In this document: positions 1 to 12,097 of the stretch, piece by piece
Numbering within the stretch: position 1 is the first letter of the stretch
Layout of the letters: each line of letters starts with the position of its first letter
DNA from: Brassica napus
Taxonomy: Eukaryota; Streptophyta; Magnoliopsida; Brassicales; Brassicaceae
DNA length: 64,000 nt
Assembly (NCBI RefSeq): GCF_020379485.1
Contig: NC_063449.1
Span: 36,825,473 to 36,889,472, forward strand
Direction of reading: 5' to 3'
Made by a program: the position numbers and the translations under genes
The notes under the pieces: model-generated
Told to the model about the DNA's origin: nothing
What the model saw: the letters and a program-made list of their open reading frames with translations, nothing else
Databases searched by the model: none

Positions 1-35
1 TTTCTTGATTTAAATTTGGATATTTTCTATTTCAG

Positions 36-344
36 TCGGTTCCAAAGAAGAAGGGACGTTTGGTCGGTTTGGGTCGTCGCACCCGGTCGGTTCCTCCTTC
101 TTCTGCACCACCGCCCTTTGTTGATCCAGAAGTACTTACGGCTCAGTTGAAGGACAAGGATGATCGCATATCTTTGTTGGAGACCCAGATGGCGGCTCAA
201 CAAGCGGGCTATGAGGCACAGAAGAGGCTGAACCAGCAAATGATGGAGATGATGCAGAGGATGTACCCGAACGAGGTGTTCCCGAACGTGCAAGACTTTT
301 TTTCAAAAACTCAGAATGTTTTATTTTTATTTGTACAACTTTGA
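36..344 (+). CDS. C-terminal exon of a CACTA-encoded transposase-family protein (partial)
   Basis: An acceptor site (TTTCAG) at 30-35 opens an exon reading S-V-P-K-K-K-G-R, followed by G-L-G-R-R and a proline/serine-rich linker. Next comes a coiled-coil-like stretch (L-K-D-K-D-D-R-I-S-L-L-E and Q-M-M-E-M-M-Q-R-M) running to a TGA at 344. From memory this is the tail of the plant Ptta/En-Spm protein group that is abundant in Brassica. The upstream exons are outside the window. The last 15 or so residues run into AT-rich non-coding-looking sequence, so the true end may be altered. No catalytic region is visible. Confidence 0.65.
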   Translation, partial: SVPKKKGRLVGLGRRTRSVPPSSAPPPFVDPEVLTAQLKDKDDRISLLETQMAAQQAGYEAQKRLNQQMMEMMQRMYPNEVFPNVQDFFSKTQNVLFLFVQL

Positions 345-779
345 ATATTATCTAATATGTTTTCAATTTTAATTTTAATTTTATATTTTCGAATTTAAAT
401 TTCAAAAAAAAAAATTTTTAAAAAAAATAATTTTTTTTGAAATTCCGAGGAAATGAACCCTCGGAAAATTCCGAAGAATGAGTCCCTCGGTATTCCGAGG
501 AAATGTTTGTCGGAAATTTCCGAGGTCTCCGCTCCTCGGAATTTCCCGATGAAAATTCCGAGGAACATTTCGTCGGAACTTCCGAGGATTGGACCATCGG
601 AAAGTCCATCGAAATATCCCGAGGAAGTTCTCCCTCGGTATATTCCGAGGAGCTTTCCGACGAACTGGTGGTCTTCGGAGTTTCTTCGGAAATTCATTTC
701 CTCGGAATTCCGTCGGAAATTTCCGAAGGATTTCCGAGGAAAAATGAATTTCCGAAGAGTTATTTCCGAGGACTTGTTT

Positions 780-825
780 CGTCGGTATGTCGTCGGAATA
801 ACGTTATTCCGACGACATACCGACG
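780..825. repeat. Perfect 46-bp palindrome in the CACTA subterminal region
   Basis: The 46 bases equal their own reverse complement, centred on TAACGTTA, with arms made of the TCGTCGG repeat unit. A near-perfect version lies at 52709-52755 at the same distance from the right end of the second CACTA element, so it is a family feature and not chance. Confidence 0.9.
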
Positions 826-862
826 ATTTTTTCCCTCGGTATGTCGCTGTTTTCTTGTAGTT

Positions 863-1962
863 ACTCTGTTTTACCTTTGTTTTACCAAAGTTTAATACTT
901 TATATGAGTAGCTTGCTCCTGTAGGCTGTGGTAATGGAATAGTACCAACGGTTTGCACGGCCCACGGCTCCGGTCTTCTGTGTTCCTGCCGTTTAGCAAA
1001 AAACCCAACAAAACCACTTTCCTTAACAACAAAGGAATTATGACATAACAAGAATCCCACAACGTAAAAGGGCGTAAACTTGAATGATTAGTGTAGAACC
1101 CATTGTCTCATAAAGTTAAAAGGCATTTTATATTTCCAAGTACCAATTGTGAATCAAGTAAGAAAGCATTTGATGGGGTGAATATGCCATATTTGAAACC
1201 ATATAAAAAAAGAAACCATGAAACCGTAACGTAACTTTTTCATACTAGCAATTATGAGTTGGCCTATTGGTTAAAACTATCTGATAACAGCTTAGAGAAT
1301 TTTGGAGGTCACATATTCATGCTGGGAAGGGTCTATGAGCCAAAAAACTCCTAATCATTAGAAAAAACCTTTGTCATGTTGTTTTTGTTTTTTCATAGGT
1401 TATAACCAAAGCTCTTGATTGAGCTAGGCAGTTTGTAGATGGTGAGTACAGAGAATCTCACAAAACGTGTTCACTGCAAAAGAGCAAGTGTTCATAAAAG
1501 TACTACAAGACGTGGATAGTTAAGGAAGGTCTCTCAGAAACCCCAAATTGGCCAATTATCAAGTCAAGATTGTTGGAATCAATGGAATGAGAAGGATATT
1601 GGTTAGACAAAAAGCAAAGGACAAATGTAGAGTGATGTAGGGAAACCAATGAAGAGAGATACTTAACTTCTCTTTTGTACAATCATTATCAGATTCTTCC
1701 AATAACAGCCTTAATCTTACTTAGATTTCCAAAGCAATGTTTTGTTTAAGTGAATCTATATTCCCCAGGGACCCACTGTCCTTTTGCACTTTTCAAGCTT
1801 CTCCCTCCAAATCCCAATAACTGATATATATCTACTGGACACATGAACTCAGAAGGGATACAATCTCATTCTCATTCTCATTATCCCAAACCCTCTCTCA
1901 TTTCTTTGAAGAAAAAAATAAAGATACTCTTAGATTCTTCTTGTCTCCATATAAGAGCAGAT
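863..1962. other. Upstream region of the CLE45-like gene
   Basis: No coding exon is supported here. A TATA-like stretch (GATATATATC) lies near 1823-1832, about 130 bases before the chosen CLE start. The long minus-strand ORF over 395-1060 reads across the CACTA terminus and is not a gene. Confidence 0.5.
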
Positions 1963-2334
1963 ATGATGGGTTCCAGTAAAAGGATGATGTTTTGTCTTCT
2001 TGTCTGCATAGGATTATTATCAGACAACAAATATAAGGTCTCAGCGTTGAGTAGAGAGTTTTTCCTCAAAGAAACACAAGGAGACAAAGCTGGAGTTCAT
2101 CCAGGTGATATTGCTGAGCTGAAGAACATGGATATTCATTTTAGGTACAACCGTGAAGAACACGGAATCCTCAGCGAAAATCGACGCATTCTTGGGGAGG
2201 TTAACAAGGATAAAGTTAAAGCTGAGAAGATGCAAGCACAAAAGAATCAGACAAAGGACTCATTGCAATCAAGCAAGAGACATGTAAGACGAGGATCAGA
2301 TCCTATCCACAACAAATCGCAGCCATTTTCTTAA
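1963..2334 (+). CDS. CLE45: CLAVATA3/ESR-related peptide precursor, CLE45-like
   Basis: This intronless gene encodes a 123-residue secreted pre-propeptide. The first about 30 residues form a signal peptide (basic start, then F-C-L-L-V-C-I-G-L-L). A variable, charged middle follows. The CLE motif R-H-V-R-R-G-S-D-P-I-H-N sits about 7 residues from the C terminus and is followed by K-S-Q-P-F-S. From memory the Arabidopsis CLE45 peptide is R-R-V-R-R-G-S-D-P-I-H-N, so one position differs. CLE45 signals through BAM3 in protophloem to restrain root phloem differentiation, which is the likely role here. The start at 1963 was chosen because it places the signal peptide at the N terminus and gives the family length. 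An upstream in-frame ATG at 1843 would add 40 residues with no sign of a signal sequence. An ATG at 1966 is equally possible. Confidence 0.9.
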   Translation: MMGSSKRMMFCLLVCIGLLSDNKYKVSALSREFFLKETQGDKAGVHPGDIAELKNMDIHFRYNREEHGILSENRRILGEVNKDKVKAEKMQAQKNQTKDSLQSSKRHVRRGSDPIHNKSQPFS

Positions 2335-3904
2335 CTGGCACAACAAGAATGAGATACAAGAAAAAGGCAGTACACTATAGAAATGCAAGAGGAGGAAGAA
2401 GACGAAAAGGCGCAATAATCAAGCTGGAGGTAGGCTAGTTGGGTTTTTCTTGCAAGTATAGATTTGATAGAACACAGAATATTGGCTAATGAAGCCATCG
2501 TGGTATGCAGAGCAGCATGATCTGTTCAGATACACCAGGATAACACATGATTAGTTTTTTTTTCAACATATTTCTTTGGACTTTTTTTTTGCATTAGTTA
2601 TAAGTTTCTCGATAAGTTTTCTTCTTTCTGCATTGCTTTGAATCCACACAAAAACATATCTCATGTGTATACAATATCTCAAAGTTTTGATCATCTGTAA
2701 CTTCACTGTGAAACCTCTCTCTGGACTTAAAAAGGTAACCACTTCTGTCTTTCTAACAATACCAACAAGTAAAATGAGTATCCAGGAAAATACAAACCGC
2801 CTCATATATCTTCAGGAAGATCTAGATGTGTGACCTTACCAGAGATAAATCATTATCAGCTTAATTTATTCGTTAGCCCCAGTCTATAAAGTAAATTATT
2901 GGGGTCTATTCTTTAAGGTGTTTCGCTCTAAACTCTCATCAACAAACATTGGGATAAAATTATTTTAGTCTGGTTTGTATTAGTAATGTAATGTTTTACC
3001 ACCTCGATTCTAATTTGGTAGTATGCAAATTTTCTGCAGAAAAACAATAATTGTTATAATTAACTGGTAAGTAACGTTTATGGCGTGGATAACTTTCTTC
3101 AAACTTCACAAGATAAAAGCGATGATGTGTGGGATAATTTTAAAAGTAAGGAAAAGCTCAAACCTCAACCATATGTTATTTGTGCATATGTATACATCTA
3201 ATATAAATTTGTCTGAGTGGTAACAGAAGAACATGGTTTCTTCCATTTGGATAATCAAAGCATCTCTCCCATTTGGCAATGCTTTCTCTCGACCAAGCGG
3301 TGCTTCTGATAAGCTAGTTAACTCGTGTGTTTAAATTGTTTTTTTTTTTTTTTTTTTTTTTTTTGACTAAAAAAATTGTTGTATTGTCTGCTACTGTTTT
3401 TGGTGTTGCCTCTTTTCCTATTCTCTCGTTGTTTAACATTTTCGGTCTTATCCGTTACTAATTATTCCTGTAGTTCAGTCAAAAAAAAAGTTTGGTATAA
3501 AATTTAATACAGGAAAAAACAGAAGAGCATATGGTGCAAAATACAAAAATAAATATGCTTGAAGTGGAATATACGAATTATATTAAAACAAACGGTGCAT
3601 AACACATGGAACAAAAACGGCTTAGAAGCATTAATAAAAACAACCTTAATCAAACAACTACTACCACACCTAGGCTCTGGGAAAAGAAATCTGATATCCA
3701 AACAAATCCGAACAAAAAGTCTGAATCTAGAGTCCATTTCTGAAATGTAGAAATATCGGAATGGATCCTATAAAAATGTATAAAATATGTAAGTGTTATT
3801 AGCCGAACCTATAAGAAGCTAAGTCTGAAAACCCGATCCGAACCCCTGATCCCATATGCTTAACCACAGCGTCCAACCATTTACAAGGAAGAGAACAGTA
3901 CGTG
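2335..3904. other. Intergenic, CLE45 to RPL34
   Basis: No gene is visible. The segment has the probable CLE45 3' UTR, a 26-base T run at 3339-3364, and AT-rich sequence. Degenerate GATCCGAAC-type motifs around 3670-3860 resemble the hAT repeats elsewhere in the window, but no boundaries could be set. Confidence 0.5.
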
Positions 3905-5038
<1,134 letters not shown>

Positions 5039-6080
5039 ATAATTCATATTAGCTTCTTTTGGAAAAAAAAAATGTTTAATGGATCTGTTCTAGCAAATGG
5101 TACTGGTTGCAGAAGTTGAGGGAAATACTTATTGTTATCCGTTGAGTTTTGATTCTGAAGACATTTCTCAAATATTGCGTTTTGTTTTCTCTTTCACGTT
5201 ATCGTCTCTCAAATGGGAAGTTAAAGCTGCTTGTCTCGTAAGGCGCAACAGCATCATCTATGAGGCTGCACACAAAATACCGACCTCAACGCTTTCATCG
5301 GTTATTGTGTCTGTAAATTTTGATACTAATAATTAACTAAACTTGTTTGGTGTACAAACTAATACATGCAAAACAAAAACCAAATGGTATAACAAGAAGT
5401 CAATGATGTATATAAACGAATTTGAAACTCTCAGCTAATTACCCCGTGAGAAAGAAAGGGAAAATGCAAACCAGGCTGGTTTCTGATTGAAAACTACATC
5501 TCCACGACACAAGTGATAGTTCTTCTTCATCTTTTCCTCTGTTTTTCTGGGAAAGTTCCCATGGTTTCTCATGTCATCAGTCATCACTGTTCTTGAGAGT
5601 TGAATTGTTGTTTCATGAACATCATTTCAATGTGTGATTCATTTATTTTCATCGATTACGTTTTCCTTTATCATTCCCATATTTGTTGTAACCAACACTC
5701 CTGTATGTTCAAAGTGAATGCAACGTACATCTTTAAGGGAAAAATATTTGTCTTACAACGACAAAGACGTCACTATCATATTATCGATATCTATCCGATT
5801 AATTCTGTTTACCAACAACCATTATGGTAGTATTTTATTACGGTGTCGGATCCCAATTTTTTATGGATTTTTTCTTTGTTACCGGGGTCGACCCCTAATT
5901 GTTGTGATGCTTAGTTTAACAAAGCGCAAAGGGGAGTTTTCTTTAAAAAAAACCAAATTTATAGGAAAAATTCAAATTGTGCTTAACAAAAACAATGGAA
6001 TTCTAAAAGTAATGAAAATTAGAGCTTTAGACCAACTCTGCCCTAATTTATTAATGAAAACAGCCTAGAATCTAATTTAT
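5039..6080. other. Intergenic between convergent RPL34 and MATH genes
   Basis: This holds the RPL34 3' UTR and AT-rich sequence. Open frames at 5097-5336 and 5600-6068 have no recognisable motifs and unremarkable composition, so they are not called. Confidence 0.5.
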
Positions 6081-7469
6081 TTAACTTTCTGGTGTTAATT
6101 GAACCCAGTCCTTTTCAAGTGGATCCGCCTCTTTGAAAGAGTATTTGGTCTCAGAAACAACTTTAAATTCGATCTCAACTTTAAGCGCGTCTTCCTTGTC
6201 CAAGTAAACCTTTGGAAGTTCTGCTAAAGGTAAGAACTGAGCCCAACCCCAAGCCGGGGTTTGTTCTGTGTACCACGTTTCCACTGCGAGTAAAAAATTA
6301 TATATCTCAGTAAATTATCTGTAGTCTGTTGTTTAGTTAGGTTAGTAAGAAAATAGAAAAAAACAATGTAACTGCGTTTTAAAAGATACATGGATATTCA
6401 AAGTGATAGGATCCAACTGGGTTAAGAACTCGGAAACGTGCTTGCACGAAAATCTTCTCATCAGCTTCTGGTTTATCACTATCGGCTAAACACAGAAAAA
6501 TGGATAACCATTTTCCATCTGCTCCTAAGGCTCCCTTCGGATACAGCGCTAGAACCCTACATAACATTAAATATTATGAACTTGTTAACATTCATATGCA
6601 CAAACACAAATATATATATGTGTCTGAATACATAGCACTTGTTATTACAATATAATAGATACTCTCACCATTCCTTTCCTCCCCTTGGAAAACTGTTTGA
6701 TTTCTGGACATCCTCTTTCAACTCAGAAAAATCTTTTATAGTCCAAGAGAACTTAGGATCAAAGTATTTCTTAGTAAAAGAGAGGACTTCCCAATTGGTA
6801 AGGGATGGAGCAACAATGACATCAACACCAAACTCACATTGACCTCCCTCAAAGATGTAACCGTTGTCAGGGTTATTGAATGTAACACGTGGAAGAACTT
6901 GCTGCAAGCCCCACCTCGTTTTAAGTTCACTGAACGGTTTTACTCCCACATCTGAGAACATGTATATATATTGGTGACTATTATATGTGAACTTATATAT
7001 ATAGAGAGAGAGCATGCATGTAGCTTACCTTGAATAGTAAAGTACTTGTTTTCTTTCTTGTTATAGACAAAGAAACGAAGTTCCGCAAAAATCTCTGTAG
7101 GTGGTGTGAATAGCATCAAGCTTTCGCTATCTATTTCCACGTACATGGAAATAAATCCTCTCACATTGTCTTCTCCGTTCCCTTTTGGGTATATGATCAG
7201 TCTCCTGTTCTTATAAACAATGTTACATTAGCTTGATATATAGTGTGTGTTTATGGTGCTAAAAGACCAAATGAATAATCGTCGTACCAGTTATATCCAC
7301 CATAGGTGAAAAGACGAGATTGGTATTTATTATCAGATAAGGCAGTCGACTTCTCAAGTTCGGAGAAGTTGTGAATCTTAAGGGAATAAGACGAAGGAGG
7401 ATGCTCTCTCCAGTGCTTCACAATGGTAGAAACTTCTGTTGAAGCTGCGGTTGACGAGTTTGAACCCAT
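6081..7469 (-). CDS. MATH-domain (TRAF-like) protein with two MATH domains
   Basis: Five minus-strand exons, 7469-7288, 7204-7029, 6951-6669, 6556-6390 and 6283-6081, join in phase to give 336 residues. The first MATH domain starts near residue 28 (S-Y-S-L-K-I-H-N-F-S-E-L) and continues through Y-P-K-G-N and V-E-I-D-S. The second starts near 180 (K-F-S-W-T-I-K-D-F-S-E-L) and ends in V-E-I-E-F-K-V-V. There is no BTB, UBP or kinase domain, so this is the stand-alone MATH class that is expanded in Brassicaceae. MATH domains bind short peptide motifs in substrates of ubiquitin enzymes; no catalytic role is expected. From memory the positional counterparts are At1g69650/At1g69660. The ATG at 7469 was preferred over the non-ATG codon six bases upstream. 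All exons are open. Confidence 0.85.
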
Positions 7470-7740
7470 TTTCAAAAAAAGAAAAATATTTGGTAACTTT
7501 CTTTCAGTTATTATTTAAAGTGAGAAACAGAAACTGGAATTTTCTGTGTATTGAATGAGGAATACGATGTTTCCTATATACAACTCTAGCTCCCAAGATA
7601 TAGGAGTATCCACACTAACACAAGACTAGTTAACAGATGCTAGAATATCGAGAATATGACAACTACATGAAGGATATTCTTATCCCCAATCGGTTTGTGT
7701 AACCGGATGTAAACCCAACTCCAATATTATTCAACGTCGA

Positions 7741-7890
7741 ATGGCAGAGGCCGCTGCCGAGAAATTGGGGAATCAGGCTGCTTCGCTCGAAGCTCGTCTG
7801 CGAGTTGTGAGTAATGAGAGGAAATCGGCCCTCGAGCAAGTTTCCGTTTTGGAAGCGAACCGCGACCTCGGCGAGACCTCTTCGAACTAG
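7741..7890 (+). pseudogene. Short GC-rich coiled-coil fragment, probably from a retroelement
   Basis: An open frame of 49 codons from ATG at 7741 encodes an alanine/glutamate-rich coiled coil (A-E-A-A-A-E-K-L-G, L-E-A-R-L-R-V-V) ending in TAG. Its base composition is far more GC-rich than its surroundings. This type of sequence is common in the C-terminal part of Brassicaceae retrotransposon-associated proteins. No full-length gene is present, and the assignment is tentative. Confidence 0.4.
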
Positions 7891-8462
7891 ATTTTTTGGT
7901 ATGGGCTTCAGCTCCCTAAGGCCCATGTCTTTGGTCCACAGAACACCGTGCAGCTTTTCGTCCTACCTTTCTTTCTTGAGGTCGAGTGATCTAAACCAAC
8001 AACAAACGTACCCATGTACAAAAATGGACTTTATTGATGAATAGAATCGAATACAATAAGTTGAACTAGATCGAATTACACAAGTGAGATCGAATATATA
8101 TACAACATAAACGATCATATTCCAAAAGTATAACTTATCAAGATATATCTTAAAATTTTATCGGAATCATCTCTGACTGACCTCTTAAGTATATCACAAC
8201 AATAAAAATAAAAAGTATCACAATATGATATTTACAAAAGTTCAAGAAAATATATTTCACAACAATAAGGTTTGGAACTTTGGATTTTATATATGGACTT
8301 CACTTAACAAAAGTGAAAAACAGTAACTAGAATAATTGAATTATATAACAACTCCATGCATGGTCTTGACCCAAAAAAAAAAAAAATAATATATATATAT
8401 ATATATAAGCGCATGGTCCACAAATGTATCCAACAAGATACAATGGGGCAGAAAGATATGGC

Positions 8463-9188
8463 TAGGCTGGGCGTTCGGGTCTTCGGATCGGGTTCGGGCC
8501 GGTTCCTTTCGGGTCCGGATCTTTTCGGATCCTAAATATTTAGACCTAATAGGTACTTAAAAATTTTCGGTTCGGGTTCGGGTCGATTTTTCTCGGATCC
8601 GGATCGGTTCGGATCTATAATTAAAATACCCATAAAATACTCGTAATTTTTTGGGTCCATATCAGGTCCGGGTCGGGTTCGGGTATTTAGGATCTGAAAA
8701 GTACATGATATATCCAATTCCATCAACTTTAGTTGAATATTTGTCATATATATCTAAAATTTTTACAAAACAACTTAAATGAAACTATTAATAATTAAAA
8801 TAAAACATTTTAAAACTCTAAATTTTACATTTTAAAGCTTTATATTACTTTAAAAATGTTAAAAAATAATAACAAATGTTGTTAACAAAAGATATTTCAA
8901 CTAAATCATAAATAATATATATAAAATAGAACACAAAAACATCATAGTTTTAGATATACATGTTTTTAAGTCGGGTAAAAATCGGTTCTTATCGGATCGG
9001 GTCTATTCGGGTCGGTTCTTTTCGGGTCTGGGTCTATTCGGGTCGGTTTTTTTCGGTTCCGGTTTTTCGGGTAAAAAAAATTTAAACCCAAAAAGTACTT
9101 GTAAATTTTCGGTCCGGTTCCAGATCGGATATTTTTGGGTCGGTTCCGGTTCGGGTCTTCCGATCCAGGTTAAAATGCCCAAAGCCTA
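8463..9188. mobile_element. Non-autonomous hAT element with 8-bp target-site duplication
   Basis: The element starts TAGGCTGGGCG and ends TGCCCAAAGCCTA, an imperfect inverted pair of the hAT type. It is flanked by an exact 8-bp duplication GATATGGC at 8455-8462 and 9189-9196. Both flanks inside are filled with degenerate TTCGGGTCGG and GGATC repeats, and the centre is AT-rich without a transposase. The open frames on the minus strand (runs of R-P-E-P-E-P) are translations of the repeat. Confidence 0.88.
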
Positions 9189-9206
9189 GATATGGCATCC
9201 CAACAC

Positions 9207-9375
9207 TGTATGTTGAAGTTCTGTAGTCCACTTCAGAGGAATCTCTCAGGTATTCTCGCATCTGCATTTCTTGTAAGTTTTTTATTTAAATGTATGTTGA
9301 AGTTCTGTAGTCCACTTCAGAGGAATCTCTCAGGTATTCTCGCATCTGCATTTTCTTGTAAGTTTTTTATTTAAA
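9207..9375. repeat. 84-bp tandem duplication
   Basis: The unit starting TGTATGTTGAAGTTCTGTAG occurs at 9207 and again at 9291. The two copies are identical apart from one inserted T in the second. Recent duplication is the simplest reading. It begins just after the hAT target-site duplication. Confidence 0.92.
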
Positions 9376-9408
9376 TGTATACTTGAAATCATTATTCAAG
9401 TATTATCT

Positions 9409-9457
9409 GTCACAAAATATCAAAACACGAAATGTCACAAAATATCAAAACACGAAA
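9409..9457. repeat. 25-bp tandem duplication
   Basis: The unit GTCACAAAATATCAAAACAC plus five bases occurs twice in succession, at 9409 and 9434. Confidence 0.85.
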
Positions 9458-11093
9458 CCATCATTTCGTTAGATCACGACTAATAAGATTTCCTGGAATG
9501 GGGTTTTTAGCGGAATATAAGAAACCGTTTTTTTACTTTTAAATAAAAAAACTAAGAATCGATTTTTAAATAACCAAGAACCGACTCATTAATCTTGCTT
9601 TAAACTTAAACGTACACAAAACACAATGTTCTACATTAAAAGAAAAGGAATTTTAGAAGGAAAAAGTAGTCATAGGAATTTAAAGAAAATATTATTATGA
9701 TATTATTTTCAGCACTTTTGAGAATACCGTGGAAGCACATATTTCATGATCAGCATTGTTGATCCCGATTTAGTATATTTGTATTCCCATACTAGTTAAT
9801 AAACAACACTCAATCCGTTTCTGAAAGTAAAATTTTATAGAGTTTTCACGTTTATTAAAAATATAATAAATATTTACAATTTAATTTATAATTTATTCTT
9901 CAATACGTTTTTCAATAACTATCCACCAATAAAATTTAATCAATTCAAATTCATAATTAATGTTTCTCAAAATTATACAAAAATACCTTAAATTTATAGA
10001 AAAACTATTTTCGTGGAACAAAAACAAACTCAAAAAAATCTTACTTTCGGAAATGGAAGGAGTATAAAACTTAGCAGAGTTGTTTTGTAAGTATAGAAAC
10101 TTAAGAATTCACAAATAAACCGAAAAATCAGAAAAATAATTGCCAAAATAAACAATCCGCTTGAAAAAGTTAGAAAAATGCTGTGTGGGTGCCTAAATTT
10201 TTGTATGTTGCTTTCTGGAGGGGACCATAAGCCTTGATTCTTTTGATTGTTTTGGGGGCTGGTTGTTCCTCGCTTAAGATGTTATGAGCCTTTATTCTTT
10301 GAGAGGACTTCAAGAATCTTATTCAAATTTCAATGCGCCTCAATACGAAACTGCAGTTGGGCCTCCATAGTTTTGACTTTTTTCGTTTTCGTTTCAAGGG
10401 CCTATAATATTAACCCCTACCCCCCTATGCCCAGGTTTATGGTTTTGGAAATACGAAGTCCATCCTCAAAATTAGGAGCCTCCTCGCTTAAAAAATCACA
10501 TTCTCAGAAGCATTTTGTTCCAAAATTCCGAGGGGAAAATGGTATATGAAATATGATATAACCCTTTTTATGTTTACTTGCTTCTCCCAAACAACAGAAA
10601 GGAATTGAAAAATAAAACTAGAAATCATTTGTTTATCCAGATCAAGGTTTTCCATAGGCACATAGCCGTGATATAGTTTTCAAATCATCGTCTTGTTTTT
10701 AAACTAAAGACTAAAGTACAGTCGTATTCACAAGTATATGAAAACATTGGACCTTAGAATTAACAAATGTTATCCATTTTCATAATGTCAATCATTTTCG
10801 TCGATCACTTATTTGTTCTTGCTTTTTCTCCTCACTGCACATCGGAAAGTAAGCACGCAGGCATAGTTGAAGTTTGAAAAATACGAAAAACGGCATAGGA
10901 AGAGACAAGACGATCCAAAAGAGTTAATGGGATAAGAGAAAAATGATATGGTCCAGTCTTATCTCATTACCTGGAAATCCCATGTGTCAGTCACTACCAG
11001 AACATAGTTTTTCTGACTACCACAGCTTTTCAACAAATTTTTATTAATTAATTACTTTACTTTTTAAAGAGCACAACGATGCACCTCTTGGAT
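9458..11093. other. Intergenic, AT-rich, with MITE remnants
   Basis: No gene is supported. Bases 9497-9600 (GTTTTTAGCGGAATATAAGA and following) match one arm of the Harbinger MITE at 22809-23044, so a truncated copy lies here. The open frame at 10247-10549 has no recognisable motif. Confidence 0.45.
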
Positions 11094-11127
11094 ACACTAC
11101 ACTACACTACACTACACTACACTACAC
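11094..11127. repeat. Pentanucleotide microsatellite (ACACT)n
   Basis: About seven uninterrupted copies of ACACT lie about 1 kb upstream of the Dof start codon. The array is likely to vary in length. Confidence 0.9.
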
Positions 11128-11274
11128 ATCAACTTCTTTTTTTTTTTTGGTCAAAAACACTACACATCAACTATGTTCCTCTTCTTCGGACACCTGTTGT
11201 ATGTTTATTGGTCACATGCGTGACTACAACAAGATTCTGGCAGACGAACATTTTAAAGAAAATGGACCGATCCG

Positions 11275-11348
11275 CACGTGCTTTATTATAGCTGACGTGG
11301 GCAAAGAATGTAGGGTGTTTGGAGACGATGTGGGGCCTGTGCCACGTG
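11275..11348 (+). promoter_or_regulatory. Two G-boxes upstream of the Dof gene
   Basis: CACGTG occurs at 11275-11280 and 11343-11348, with a TGACGTGG element between them near 11293. G-boxes are bound by bHLH/PIF and bZIP factors. They fit a light- or clock-regulated CDF-type Dof gene, whose ORF begins about 750 bases downstream. The link to the Dof gene is by position only. Confidence 0.5.
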
Positions 11349-12097
11349 TTACACAGCTTGGCACTGACAGGTTATGCCTTGTCGGATTACGTCCACTCTG
11401 TTTTTTTTAACAGCCACATCTTGTAATCTATTATAAATATATACAAAGAGCATTGATCGGCAGAAATTGTTAACCAAGACTATGCATACATACGTCAATA
11501 ATAAATTTGTAACGTCGAGTTTGGTTTATTAGTATGAACTTGAGTTAACAACCAAGCAGTCAATTCATAGGTGTAAACCCTTTTCTTCAAATGCTTTTGT
11601 TTATTAGTATGACTTTTTCATATACTTACATCTGACTTTTACCATTTGCTTACGTTTCTCTTTTTCAATGCATTTACGTCATTAATTTTTTTTCAGACAC
11701 AATTTTTTTAATAAAGAATTAATTTTTTTTATAAATATTCTGAAAATGCTTTTTTTTTTGTGTGTTAACCAGACACCAAGAACCAAGTGTTTCTCTTTTT
11801 CATTAAATAATAAAGAAATCCGACGTGGCAAATCTTTATAGCGGCACTAGAACGGGGAATCAAAAAGAGCGTGAAACAGATCTTTAAAAGCCCACTTTGT
11901 AAAACAACATGTGGCTCTCGAAATTTCACAGGTCTCTCTCTCTTTCCTACGCACTATCGGTCATTTAATACCAAACCTCAACCCCTTGTACTCTCTTCAT
12001 ATTGTCTTTTTTATTCCTCAATCTGATTAAAAAACAGAGAAAACGATTCAAGACCAACCATATTTCTAGAGGAGCTGGATCTCTTAAGTTGAAAAAG

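Larger units (their letters stand above)
1..862 (+). mobile_element. Right-hand part of a CACTA (En/Spm) transposon
   Basis: This is the 3' portion of a CACTA element whose left end lies outside the window. It contains the last exon of its transposase-associated gene, then about 430 bases of subterminal repeats built on TCCGAGGAA, TCCGACGA and their complements. It finishes in TCGCTGTTTTCTTGTAGT, which matches the right terminus of the complete CACTA element at 50060-52793. The last base of the expected terminus (G of TAGTG) is T here. The last 200 bases are nearly identical in layout to the last 200 bases of that other element, so they belong to one family. Confidence 0.85.

Noticed and set aside
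395..1060. Minus-strand open frame of 221 codons
   Set aside because: It reads through the CACTA subterminal repeats and past the element end. The protein is a translation of TTCCGAGGA repeats (R-R-N-S-E-E).
3205..3240. tRNA-like sequence (GTCTGAGTGGTAACAG)
   Set aside because: It resembles a D-arm, but no matching acceptor stem, anticodon arm or T-arm follows.
5097..6068. Open frames between RPL34 and the MATH gene
   Set aside because: They are short and AT-rich, with no recognisable motifs or splice-supported extension; probably UTR and spacer.
8532..9267. Minus-strand frames rich in R-P-E-P and D-P
   Set aside because: They are translations of TTCGGGTCGG repeats in the hAT element.
11079..11410. 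Open frames of 70 and 87 codons upstream of the Dof gene
   Set aside because: They overlap a microsatellite and G-box region, and no recognisable motif is present.
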